Shown one piece after another: positions 26,486 through 34,660 of a stretch of DNA of 64,000 bases. A model generated the notes under the pieces. That model saw nothing but the letters and a program-made list of their open reading frames with translations, was not told the DNA's origin and ran no database searches. This DNA is from Actinacidiphila acididurans. Lineage in GTDB: Bacteria > Actinomycetota > Actinomycetes > Streptomycetales > Streptomycetaceae. A program made the translations under genes and the position numbers. Position 1 is the stretch's first letter, and the number at the start of each line of letters is the position of its first letter. The DNA lies in contig NZ_JADKYB010000025.1 in assembly GCF_016918855.1 (NCBI RefSeq), positions 85,677 to 149,676 of the forward strand, in the 5' to 3' direction.

Positions 26486-28169
26486 CGCTCTCGGCTCCCT
26501 TGTCGCCGCCTTCGGCACGCCCCGATGCGGGCAGCCCCTCCATTGCCGAGACCAGGTCCCGGTCCGTCCATCCACTGCCGAACTCGGCTATCACGCGCCC
26601 GTGGAAGAGGGCGATCACCCGGTCGCAGACCCGCAGGTCGTCCAACTCGTCGGAGACGATCACCGCCGCGTCGCCGCGGTCGGCGACCGAGCGGACCACG
26701 CCGAGCAGCGCGTCCTTGGACTTCACGTCCACGCCCGCGGTGGGCCGGATGGCCACCAGCACCCGCGGGTCACGGGCCAGGGCCCGCGCGATGACCACTT
26801 TCTGCTGGTTGCCGCCGGACAGGTCGGAGACCGGCTGGCCCGGACCGGAGGTCTTGATGTCCAGCGAGGTGATCATCCGCTGGGCGAACGCCTTGGTCCG
26901 CGAGGGCAGCACGGTGCCGTACGGGCCGAGCTGGTCGGCCACGGTGAGCGTGGCGTTCTCCGCCACGCTGCGGCCGAGCACCAGGCCCTGGCGGTGCCGG
27001 TCCTCGGGCACGTAGCCGATGCCGGCCCCCAGTGCGTGGGGGACGCTTCCGGGTTTTACGGTGCGGCCCGCCACGCTTGTGCGACCCGCACTTGGCTTGC
27101 GCAGGCCGACCAGAGTCTCGCCCAGCGCCGTGCTTCCACTTGCAGTGGCTCCGGCCAGGCCCAGCACTTCGCCCGGGCGGACCGTGAAGTCGATCGGGTC
27201 GAAGTCGTTGTCGAGGGCCAGGCCCTCGACGGTCAGCAGGGGGTCGGAGCTTTCCGTCCGGCCTGCCCCTTGCTGCTTTCTCCGGACCTTGCGGTCCGTG
27301 CTCGGTTGCTCGCGCTCACGCGGCGCCAGCCGCATATCGAATGCAGCCTCGCGCCCCTTCGGGGCCCCCTCCGTCGGGGCAGCCGCCTTCAGAGCACCCC
27401 CCTTCGCGTGCCAGGCCGTGGCCTCCTGGCCCGCCGCCTCGCCGGTCATCGCCTCCACCAGTTCGGCCTTGCCCAGTTCGGCCACCGGGGCGGTGAGGAC
27501 GTGGCGGGCGTCGCGGTAGACGGTGACGGTGGTGCAGAGGTCGTAGACCTCCTGGAGGTGGTGCGAGATGAACAGGAAGGCCACGCCCTGCTGCTGGAGT
27601 TCGCGCAGCTTGGTGAACAGGCGCTCGATGCCGCCGGCGTCGAGCTGGGCGGTGGGCTCGTCGAGGATGATGAAGCGGGCGCCGAAGGACAGCGCCCGGG
27701 CGATCTCCACGAACTGGCCCTGCTCGACGCTGAGGTCGCCGGCCCGGGCCGCGGGGTCGACGTCGACCCCGTACTCGGCCAGCAGGTCGCGGGCCCGGGT
27801 GCGCAGCTTCGGCCAGCGGATTCTGCCGCTGTCGAAGCGGTTGAGGAACAGGTTCTCGGCGACGGTCAGTTCGGGCACCACCATCGACTTCTGGTAGACG
27901 CACGCCACCTTGGTCTGCCAGGCGGCGGTGTCTCCCGGGGCGGGGGCCGGCTCGCCCTGGAAGAACACCGATCCGGCGTCGGGGGTGTGCAGCCCGGTCA
28001 GCACCGAGACCAGCGTGGACTTGCCGGCACCGTTGCGGCCCACCAGGGCGTGCGAGTCGCCGGCCGCGACCGTGATGCCGACCCCGTTGAGGGCGACCGT
28101 GGGGCCGAACCGTTTGACGATGCCCTCGGCGCGGACCGCGGGCGCTGCTGCGGAGTTCGCGGTGCTCAT
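26478..28169 (-). CDS. Sugar ABC transporter ATPase (RbsA/MglA type) with repeat-derived linker
   Basis: 563 residues, ATG 28169. The first nucleotide-binding domain is complete: VGRNGAGKST (Lys50), LSVEQ signature and FIILDEPTAQLD. The second is degenerate: AGATASGST lacks the Walker A Lys and VLVAIRPTAGVDV replaces the Walker B Asp-Glu, although LSGGNQQ remains. Between them, about residues 268-309 derive from an intergenic repeat (see 27243-27368), lengthening the linker. It lies between the binding protein and permease genes of the fucose operon. Reading frame is intact, so the protein may still work. Confidence 0.9.
   Translation of the reverse strand: MSTANSAAAPAVRAEGIVKRFGPTVALNGVGITVAAGDSHALVGRNGAGKSTLVSVLTGLHTPDAGSVFFQGEPAPAPGDTAAWQTKVACVYQKSMVVPELTVAENLFLNRFDSGRIRWPKLRTRARDLLAEYGVDVDPAARAGDLSVEQGQFVEIARALSFGARFIILDEPTAQLDAGGIERLFTKLRELQQQGVAFLFISHHLQEVYDLCTTVTVYRDARHVLTAPVAELGKAELVEAMTGEAAGQEATAWHAKGGALKAAAPTEGAPKGREAAFDMRLAPREREQPSTDRKVRRKQQGAGRTESSDPLLTVEGLALDNDFDPIDFTVRPGEVLGLAGATASGSTALGETLVGLRKPSAGRTSVAGRTVKPGSVPHALGAGIGYVPEDRHRQGLVLGRSVAENATLTVADQLGPYGTVLPSRTKAFAQRMITSLDIKTSGPGQPVSDLSGGNQQKVVIARALARDPRVLVAIRPTAGVDVKSKDALLGVVRSVADRGDAAVIVSDELDDLRVCDRVIALFHGRVIAEFGSGWTDRDLVSAMEGLPASGRAEGGDKGAESDE
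27243..27368 (-). repeat. Intergenic repeat inside the ABC ATPase gene, in frame
   Basis: Read on the minus strand it encodes GAPKGREAAFDMRLAPRERE, and the long-form repeats at 62577-62694 and 63750-63868 read GAPKGRGAVPDMRLAPRGRE in the same frame and strand. The remaining part matches the tail of the repeat at 23490-23569. It is 126 bp, a multiple of three. Confidence 0.85.
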
Positions 28170-28211
28170 GCGGCGCTCACCCCGTCGTTGATCCCGGTGC
28201 TCATCGGTGTA

Positions 28212-29249
28212 TCAGCTCTTCCCGAGCTGGTTGGCCCACAGGTTGGGGTCGTTGACGTTGTCCTTGGTCACCAGCGGCGCGGGGAGCTGGTCCTCCAGGC
28301 CGTTGGGGATGGCGATGATGTTGGAGCCGTGGTCGGTCGGGCCGGGCGAGAAGGTCTTCCCGGCCAGCGCCTCCTTGGCGTAGTACAGCGCGTACTTGGC
28401 GTAGAGGTCGGCCGGCTGGGAGATGGTGGCGTCGATCTGGCCGGCCTTGATCGCCTTGAACTCCTGCGGGATGCCGTCGTTGGAGATGATGGTGATGTGA
28501 CCCGGCGTGCCCGGGGGCTTGAGCAGGTGCTTCTGCTGGAGCAGCGCCAGGGTGGGCTCCAGGTAGACACCGCCGGCCTGCATGTAGATGCCGTTGATGT
28601 CCGGGTCGGAGGCCAGGGTGGTCTGCAGCTTGGCCGAGGCGACGTCGCCCTTCCAGTCGGTGGCCAGCGCGATCACCTTGATGTTCGGGTACTTGCTCTT
28701 CATGCAGGCGGCGAACGCCTCGGAGCGGTCCCGGCCGTTGATGGAGTCCAGCGCGCCCTCGAACTCCACGACCTTGCCCTTGCCCTGGAGCTGCTGGCCC
28801 AGGTAGTCGCAGGCCTTCGTGCCGTACGCCTTGTTGTCCGCGCGGACCACCATGTACACCTTGCCCTTGTCCGGGCGGGTGTCGACGCTGATCACCGGTA
28901 TCTTCTTGTTCGCCAGGGTGTCCAGCGTGGAGGCGATGGCGCCGGTGTCCTGCGGCGCCATCACGATGGCCTTGGCACCCTGGTCGACGAAGGTCTGGAC
29001 ATTGGCGACGAGCTTGCCGATGTCGTTCTGCGAGTTGCTGCGCGGCAGCGCGGAGACGACGCCGTCCTTGACGCCCTTCTCGATGTAGTTGTTGTACGAG
29101 TTCCAGAAGTCGCTGTCCGAGCGCGGCAGGTCGATGCCGACCTTGCCCGAGGTACCGGCCTTGCTGTCACTGCCTCTGTTGCAGCCCGCGAGCGCGGTGA
29201 CCGCGAGCAGCGCCGCGCATGCGGCCACAGTCGTGGTGCGCAGTCTCAT
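28212..29249 (-). CDS. Sugar-binding lipoprotein (RbsB type)
   Basis: 345 residues from ATG 29249. The signal peptide ends in the lipobox ALAGC; the mature protein is a periplasmic-binding-protein type 1 fold (LPRSDSDFWNSYNNYIEKG, KAIVMAPQDTGA, VISVDTRPDKGK). It delivers the sugar to the permease and ATPase downstream. The 74 bp before it contain GATCCATC on the minus strand, a weak relative of the operon motif, so a second promoter is possible but unproven. Confidence 0.92.
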   Translation of the reverse strand: MRLRTTTVAACAALLAVTALAGCNRGSDSKAGTSGKVGIDLPRSDSDFWNSYNNYIEKGVKDGVVSALPRSNSQNDIGKLVANVQTFVDQGAKAIVMAPQDTGAIASTLDTLANKKIPVISVDTRPDKGKVYMVVRADNKAYGTKACDYLGQQLQGKGKVVEFEGALDSINGRDRSEAFAACMKSKYPNIKVIALATDWKGDVASAKLQTTLASDPDINGIYMQAGGVYLEPTLALLQQKHLLKPPGTPGHITIISNDGIPQEFKAIKAGQIDATISQPADLYAKYALYYAKEALAGKTFSPGPTDHGSNIIAIPNGLEDQLPAPLVTKDNVNDPNLWANQLGKS

Positions 29250-29323
29250 CGTCGAGTTCTGCCCTTCCGGGTGCTGGTGAATGTCGGCTCTGTTGTAAAG
29301 ATGGATCTCGGGTCGAAAACGGG

Positions 29324-30130
29324 TCAGGAAGCGGCGGGACGCAGGCGGAGTCCCTGCATGCCGCCGTCGACGGCGAGCGCGGTTCCGGTGACGCTCGCGG
29401 CGGCCGGGCTCGCCAGGTAGGCGATGGCCGCGGCGACCTCGTCGGCGGTGACCAGCCGGCCCATGGGCTGGCGGGCGTTCAGAGCGGCCCGCTCGGCGGC
29501 CGGGTCCTCGGCCTGGTCGAGCAGTCGGCCGACCCAGGGGGTGTCGGCGGTTCCGGGATTGACGCAGTTGACGCGGACGCCTTCGCGGACATGGTCGGCG
29601 GCCATCGCCAGGGTCAGGGAGAGTACGGCGCCCTTGCTCGCGCTGTACAGGGCCCGTTGCGGCAGGCCGGCGGTGGCCGCGATGGAGCAGGTGTTGGTGA
29701 TCGAGACGCAGCCGGGCCGGTCGGCGACGGCATCCCGCAGGTGCGGCAGCGCGGCCCGGGCGACCCGGACCATGCCGAGCACGTTGATGTCCAGCACCCG
29801 GTGCCACTCCTCGTCCGGGTTGTCCGCCACCGTGCCGATGGCGCCGATCCCGGCGTTGCTCACCAGAATGTGCAGGCCGCCGAGTTCGGCCACGGCGTCG
29901 GCGACGGCGGCCCGGACCTGCGCGTCGTCGGTCACGTCGGCGGTGACCTGGACGGTGTCCTTGGGCGCGCCGGACACGTCGCGGTCCAGTACGGCGACCC
30001 GGGCGCCGCGCGCGGTCAGCAGGGCGGCGGTGGCCGCGCCGATGCCGGAGGCGCCGCCGGTGACCAGGGCGGTCAGGCCGGCGAAGTCCTGGGCGTGGGC
30101 GAGCGGTTCCTCGGGGGCGGGGTGAGTCAT
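29324..30130 (-). CDS. Short-chain dehydrogenase, likely 2-keto-3-deoxy-L-fuconate dehydrogenase
   Basis: 268 residues, ATG 30130 overlapping the dehydratase stop as ATGA. The NAD-binding motif TGGASGIG, SNAG, the catalytic Ser (TNTCSIAA) and YSASK are present, and the end VDGGMQGLRLRP is normal for the family. Next to a fuconate dehydratase the expected role is oxidation of 2-keto-3-deoxy-L-fuconate to the 2,4-diketo acid. The substrate is inferred from context only. Confidence 0.85.
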   Translation of the reverse strand: MTHPAPEEPLAHAQDFAGLTALVTGGASGIGAATAALLTARGARVAVLDRDVSGAPKDTVQVTADVTDDAQVRAAVADAVAELGGLHILVSNAGIGAIGTVADNPDEEWHRVLDINVLGMVRVARAALPHLRDAVADRPGCVSITNTCSIAATAGLPQRALYSASKGAVLSLTLAMAADHVREGVRVNCVNPGTADTPWVGRLLDQAEDPAAERAALNARQPMGRLVTADEVAAAIAYLASPAAASVTGTALAVDGGMQGLRLRPAAS

Positions 30131-31443
30131 CGGGTGAGCTCCTTGCGGGCGAGCCAGACCGGTCCGTCGGGGTAGCGGTAGTCGGCGAGGGACGCGGGTT
30201 CGATACGGGCGGAGAAGCCGGGCGCCTCGGGGGCGCGGTAGCGGCCGTTCTCCATCACGACCGGGTCGGTGAAGTGCTCGTGCAGGTGGGGAACGTACTC
30301 GATGATCCGGTCGTCCCAGCTGCCCGATACCGCGACGTAGTCGAACATGGACAGGTGCTGGACCAGTTCGCACAGGCCCACGCCGCCGGCGTGCGGGCAG
30401 ACCGGCACCCCGAACTTGGCGGCGAGCAGCAGGATGGCGACGTTCTCGTTCACCCCGGCGACCCGGGCGGCGTCGATCTGCACGAAGTCGACCGCCCCGG
30501 CCTGCAGGAGCTGCTTGAACACCACGCGGTTGGCGACGTGTTCGCCGGTGGCGACCCGGATCGGCTGGCCGGCCCGTACCGCGGCGTGCGCGAGGACGTC
30601 GTCGGGGCTGGTGGGCTCCTCGATCCAGTAGGGGTCGTAGGGCGCCAGCGCCTTCATCCAGGCGACCGCCTCGGAGACGTCCCACCGCTGGTTGGCGTCC
30701 ACCGCGATGCGGATGCCGGGGCCGACCGCCTCGCGGGCCAGCCGCATGCGGCGCAGGTCGTCCTCGAGGTCGGCGCCGACCTTGAGCTTGATCTGCTGGA
30801 AGCCGGCCGCGACCGCCTCCTTGGCCAGCCGGGTCAGCTTCTCGTCGGAGTAGCCGAGCCAGCCCGGTTCGGTGGTGTAGGCGGGGTAGCCCTGCTGGCG
30901 CAGCAGCGCGGCGCGCTCGGCCCGGCCGGGCTCGGCCCGGCGCAGGATCTCCAGCGCCTCCTCGCGGGTGAGCGCGTCGCTGAGGTAGCGGAAGTCGACC
31001 AGGTCGACGATCTGCTCGGGCGTCATGGTCCCCAGCAGTTCCCACACCGGCAGTCCGGCCCGGCGGGCGGCCAGGTCCCAGGCGGCGTTGACCACCGCGC
31101 CGGCCGCCATGTGCATCACGCCCTTTTCCGGGCCGAGCCAGCGCAGCTGCGAGTCGTGGGTCAGCAGCCGGTAGAACGCGCCGAGATCGCCCGTGACACT
31201 GTCCACCGAACGCCCGACCACATAGGGTCGGAGCGCGGCGATGGCGCCCGCGACCACGTCGTTGCCGCGGCCGATGGTGAAGCACAGTCCGTATCCGGCC
31301 AGGCCGTCGGGCGCGTCCGTGCGGAGTACGACGTAGGCGGCGGAGTAGTCGGGGTCGGGGTTCATGGCGTCCGAGCCGTCCAACTGCTCCGAGGTCGGAA
31401 AGCGGATGTCGTACACGTCGACCTCGGTAATGGTCGGACTCAT
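30127..31443 (-). CDS. fucD: L-fuconate dehydratase (enolase superfamily)
   Basis: 438 residues from ATG 31443, with GGGAGG upstream. The mandelate-racemase-group machinery is complete: Lys pair in IKLKV (219, 221), metal ligands Asp249 (AVDANQRW), Glu275 (WIEEPTSP) and Glu301 (ATGEHVAN), and His351 in CPHAGGVGLCELVQ. The segments YVVLRTD and CFTIGRGNDVV are hallmarks of L-fuconate dehydratase. It converts L-fuconate to 2-keto-3-deoxy-L-fuconate. It is the first gene of the seven-gene operon and lies just behind the operator-promoter. Confidence 0.93.
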   Translation of the reverse strand: MSPTITEVDVYDIRFPTSEQLDGSDAMNPDPDYSAAYVVLRTDAPDGLAGYGLCFTIGRGNDVVAGAIAALRPYVVGRSVDSVTGDLGAFYRLLTHDSQLRWLGPEKGVMHMAAGAVVNAAWDLAARRAGLPVWELLGTMTPEQIVDLVDFRYLSDALTREEALEILRRAEPGRAERAALLRQQGYPAYTTEPGWLGYSDEKLTRLAKEAVAAGFQQIKLKVGADLEDDLRRMRLAREAVGPGIRIAVDANQRWDVSEAVAWMKALAPYDPYWIEEPTSPDDVLAHAAVRAGQPIRVATGEHVANRVVFKQLLQAGAVDFVQIDAARVAGVNENVAILLLAAKFGVPVCPHAGGVGLCELVQHLSMFDYVAVSGSWDDRIIEYVPHLHEHFTDPVVMENGRYRAPEAPGFSARIEPASLADYRYPDGPVWLARKELTR

Positions 31444-31459
31444 GCACCCTCCCGTCATG

Positions 31460-31494
31460 AGACATCGGATCTTTTCTCGGTGATCCGATGTATA
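31460..31494 (-). promoter_or_regulatory. Promoter and paired operator of the fuconate operon
   Basis: Perfect 10-bp arms ACATCGGATC (31462-31471) and GATCCGATGT (31482-31491) are 10 bases apart. On the minus strand TATACA (31494-31489) looks like the -10 and overlaps the outer arm, so binding would block RNA polymerase. The start codon is 19 bases beyond the inner arm. Confidence 0.75.
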
Positions 31495-31852
31495 GCGCAT
31501 GGCGTCCCCTTCGGGCCAGGGGATGGCAGAAGTTCCTGGGTTACAGATCGGATGTCTCGGTAGGTTTCTCGCCACCGAGCGATACGGCGGACCCGCGATA
31601 CAGGCATCGCCGCAGCTCGCGGGGGTGCGGCCGGCCCTGGGCCCGCCGTGGCCGGAACGGGCCGTACCGGGCAGGACTCCCCCGCCGTAGCCGTACGGCG
31701 ACCTTGGCGCGCGGACGCCGCCCCTTGCACCGAGCGGCGCTCCTGGGCTGCGGCAGCGGGGGCGGTACGCCGTAGGCTTGTGCCGCACGCACAGGAACAG
31801 CAGCCGGGACGGGGACGGCACCCGCCACCCACCGGCCGGAAGGAGGCGCTGG
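31495..31852. other. Intergenic region between fucD and the PAC2 gene
   Basis: No convincing gene. It carries the upstream operator-like site at 31545-31557 and, on the right, the promoter region of the PAC2 gene; several open frames here are GC-bias artefacts. Confidence 0.6.
31545..31557. promoter_or_regulatory. Second operator-like site upstream of the fuconate operon
   Basis: AGATCGGATGTCT; on the other strand AGACATCCGATCT, differing by one base from AGACATCGGATCT at 31460-31472. It lies about 50 bp upstream of the proposed -10. Confidence 0.55.
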
Positions 31853-32833
31853 GTGATCGAGCTCGAGGGGGTACCCGAGCTGATCGACCCGGTCATGGTG
31901 GCCGCGTTCGAGGGCTGGAACGACGCCGGGGACGCAGCCTCCACCGCGGTCGGCCACATCGACCGGGAGTTCAAGGGAGAGGTCTTCGCGGCACTGGACG
32001 CCGAGGACTACTACGACTTCCAGGTCAACAGGCCCACCGTGTGGATGGAAGGGGGCGTCCGCCGGATCACCTGGCCGACGACCCGGTTGTCCGTGGTCCG
32101 TGTCCAGTCCCCCAAGCCCCGTGACCTGGTGATCGTCCGCGGAATAGAGCCGAGCATGCGCTGGCGCTCGTTCTGCAACGAGATCCTGGGCTTCGCCCAC
32201 GAGCTGGGCGTGGAGATGGTCGTCGTCCTGGGCGCGCTGCTCGGCGACACCCCGCACACCAGGCCGGTGCCGGTCACCGCGGTCACCTCGGACGCGGAGC
32301 TGGCCACCGCCCTGAACCTGGAGGAGTCCCGCTACGAGGGCCCCACCGGGATCGTCGGCATCCTCCAGGAAGCGTGCACCCACGCGGGCATCCCCGCGGT
32401 GTCCCTGTGGGCCGCCGTACCGCACTACGTCTCCCAGCCGCCCAACCCCAAGGCCACGCTGGCCCTCCTCAACCGCCTGGAGGACCTCCTCGACCTGCGC
32501 ATCCCCCAGGGCGAACTCCCCGAGGACGCCCGCGCCTGGCAGGTCGGCGTCGACCAGCTCGCCGCCGAGGACAGCGAAGTCGCGGAATACGTCCAGACCC
32601 TGGAGGAGGCGCGGGACACCGCGGACCTCCCCGAAGCGTCGGGCGAAGCGATCGCCAAGGAGTTCGAGCGCTACCTTCGCCGTCGCGAACCCGGGGATTA
32701 CGCCACTAGCGAGGGCACGGACGGCGTACCCCACTTCCGCACCCCCCGGGGTGCGGAAGCCGGCGACGACGAGAAGCCCTCCTCCCCCTCCGAGGACGAG
32801 GACGACGGCGACACCCCGGACGAGTCCGAGTAG
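31853..32833 (+). CDS. PAC2-family protein
   Basis: 326 residues from GTG 31853, with AAGGAGG eight bases before. The PAC2 (proteasome assembly chaperone 2) fold segments are seen: MVAAFEGWNDAGDAAS, GAEP-like RGIEPSMRWRSFC, and VSLWAAVPHYVSQPPNPKA. An acidic, Ser-rich C-terminal tail of about 30 residues (PSSPSEDEDDGD) is probably disordered. Actinobacterial PAC2 proteins are conserved but their role in the bacterial proteasome is not established. It converges on mshC across a repeat-rich gap. Confidence 0.9.
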   Translation: MIELEGVPELIDPVMVAAFEGWNDAGDAASTAVGHIDREFKGEVFAALDAEDYYDFQVNRPTVWMEGGVRRITWPTTRLSVVRVQSPKPRDLVIVRGIEPSMRWRSFCNEILGFAHELGVEMVVVLGALLGDTPHTRPVPVTAVTSDAELATALNLEESRYEGPTGIVGILQEACTHAGIPAVSLWAAVPHYVSQPPNPKATLALLNRLEDLLDLRIPQGELPEDARAWQVGVDQLAAEDSEVAEYVQTLEEARDTADLPEASGEAIAKEFERYLRRREPGDYATSEGTDGVPHFRTPRGAEAGDDEKPSSPSEDEDDGDTPDESE

Positions 32834-32972
32834 CCCTTGCGGGCGGCTCCCGTTCGGGGTGCCCTTTGGGTGCCCCCGCTTGAGGGTGGGTCGTCTGACT
32901 TTCGGCCGGTGGCCAATGGCGCAGAGCTCGGTCCGTCCGGTGAGTGGGCGAGTGCGGCGGTCATGTGGCTTG

Positions 32973-33079
32973 TCGCGCAGTTCCCCGCGCCCCTTCGGGG
33001 CGCCCCCGTGCGCGGGGCCGCCGCCCCGAGGGCTGCCGCCGAAGGCGGCGCCCTAATAGGGGCGCGGGGAACTGCGCGA
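32973..33079. repeat. Inverted pair of short-form intergenic repeats
   Basis: A 21-bp core (TCGCGCAGTTCCCCGCGCCCC at 32973-32993, given in two parts: TCGCGCAGTTCC and CCGCGCCCC) and its exact complement at 33059-33079 face each other across 65 bp. A CCGCC-GAAGG-CGGC hairpin lies between. The layout could end transcription from both convergent genes. Confidence 0.85.
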
Positions 33080-33137
33080 GCAACCAGGACAGCGGGTCAG
33101 CGGGCCAAGAACCGCACCGACCGAGCTCTACGCTCCC

Positions 33138-33222
33138 GGCCACCGGCAGGGTACGACCCCACCGACAGGTGCGGCCACCGGCAGGGTGCGACCCCACCGA
33201 CAGGTGCGGCCACCGGCAGGTG
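33138..33222. repeat. 35-bp tandem repeat, 2.4 copies
   Basis: Units start at 33138, 33173 and 33208 with GGCCACCGGCAGGGT; the first two are full and differ by one base, the third stops after 15 bases. Confidence 0.85.
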
Positions 33223-33302
33223 CGGGTGCGGGCAGGTGCGGGTACGGGTACGCACGGGCTCGCCGCCAGGCGTACCCGCACCGTTTTCCGAGGCCGAGCC
33301 CG

Positions 33303-34532
33303 TTAGAGCGCAACCCCGAGAAGCGCGTCCACCGTGCGGGAAACAAGCCCAGGGGCACCCGCATCCGTACCGCCGGACGCGGCCTGCAAGGCCGCCCAGC
33401 GGTCGACGGCGGCGAGGGCACGGGGGGTGTCCAGATCATCGGCCAGGGCGGCCCGGATCTCGTCCAGCACCGCGTCGGCCGGCGGCCCGTCGGGGCGGGA
33501 GACGGCTGAACGCCAGCGGTCGAGGCGAGCCACGGCCTCGGCCAGCACCGCATCCGTCCACTCCCAGTCGGACCGATAGTGCTGGGCGAGAAGGGTGAGC
33601 CGGATGGCCGCGGGGTCGACGCCTTCGCGGCGCAGGTCGGAGACGAAGACGAGGTTGCCCTTGGACTTGGACATCTTCTCACCGTGGAGGGCGACCATGC
33701 CGGCGTGGACGTAGGCCTTGGCGAAGGGGTACTCGCCGGTGAGGACCTGGGCGTGCGAGGCGCCCATCTCGTGGTGGGGGAAGGCGAGGTCGGAGCCGCC
33801 GCCCTGGACGTCGAAGCCCATGCCGAGGTGGTCCAGGGCGATGGCCACGCACTCGATGTGCCAGCCGGGCCGTCCGGGGCCGAGCGAGCCGCCGTCCCAG
33901 CTGGGTTCGCCCTCGCGCGCGGCGAGCCACAGGATCGGGTCGAGCGGGTTCTTCTTGCCCGGCCGGTCCGGATCCCCGCCGCGTTCGGCGGAGAGCATCC
34001 GCATGGTGGCGGCGTCCAGCCGGGAGACCTTGCCGAAGGCCTCGTCGGACTCGACCGAGAAGTAGATGTCGCCGTCGAGTTCGTACGCCGCCCCGGCCTC
34101 CCGCAGCCGCTCCACCAGCGGCACGATGCCCGGTATGGCCTCCACGGCGCCGATGTAGTGGGCCGGCGGCAGCATCCGCAGCGCGGTCATGTCCTCGCGG
34201 AACAGCGCGGTCTCGCGCTCGGCCAGGGCCGTCCAGTCCTCGCCGGTGACGTTCGCGCGCTCCAGCAGGGGGTCGTCGACGTCGGTGACGTTCTGCACGT
34301 AGTGCACCTGGCGCTTCGTGTCCAGCCACACGCGCTGCACGAGGTCGAACGCGTTGTAGGTGGCCGCGTGCCCGATGTGGGTGGCGTCGTAGGGGGTGAT
34401 CCCGCAGACGTAGATCCGGGCCACCGGCCCCGGAACCACGGCCACCGGTCCACCGGTCGCGGTGTCGTGAAGACTCAGGTCACGTCCTTCGCCCGGGAGG
34501 GCGGGGACGTCGGAAGCGGGCCAGGCATGCAT
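33303..34532 (-). CDS. mshC: Mycothiol ligase MshC
   Basis: 409 residues, ATG 34532. Class I aminoacyl-tRNA-synthetase-like fold: HIGH motif in ATHIGHAATY, KMSKS loop (GEKMSKSKGN), and Zn-ligand Cys in YVCGITPYD and HIECVAIALDH. It lacks the anticodon-binding part of CysS and has the MshC-specific start (MHAWPASDVPALPG). It joins cysteine to glucosaminyl-inositol with ATP in mycothiol synthesis. It heads away from the SCO1664-family gene on the same strand; the group PAC2, mshC, SCO1664, DUF3090 and phosphatase is conserved in actinobacteria. Confidence 0.96.
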   Translation of the reverse strand: MHAWPASDVPALPGEGRDLSLHDTATGGPVAVVPGPVARIYVCGITPYDATHIGHAATYNAFDLVQRVWLDTKRQVHYVQNVTDVDDPLLERANVTGEDWTALAERETALFREDMTALRMLPPAHYIGAVEAIPGIVPLVERLREAGAAYELDGDIYFSVESDEAFGKVSRLDAATMRMLSAERGGDPDRPGKKNPLDPILWLAAREGEPSWDGGSLGPGRPGWHIECVAIALDHLGMGFDVQGGGSDLAFPHHEMGASHAQVLTGEYPFAKAYVHAGMVALHGEKMSKSKGNLVFVSDLRREGVDPAAIRLTLLAQHYRSDWEWTDAVLAEAVARLDRWRSAVSRPDGPPADAVLDEIRAALADDLDTPRALAAVDRWAALQAASGGTDAGAPGLVSRTVDALLGVAL

Positions 34533-34660
34533 GTCACGAGATTAACCGGGCAGGCGGTGGCGAATCGACTCGCCTCTCTCCTGGCGCCCGTCCGCCTCGC
34601 CGGCGGCTCGTCCCGGGCCGCGTGACGGACGACCCGGAACCGGTCGCCGCAACGATCCGC

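Larger units (their letters stand above)
32834..33302. other. Repeat-rich intergenic gap between PAC2 and mshC
   Basis: 469 bp without a gene. It holds an inverted pair of short-form intergenic repeats and a 35-bp tandem repeat, followed by G/C-rich simple sequence up to the mshC stop. Confidence 0.75.

Noticed and set aside
33138..33222. CRISPR array
   Set aside because: The units are contiguous with no spacers and there are no cas genes.
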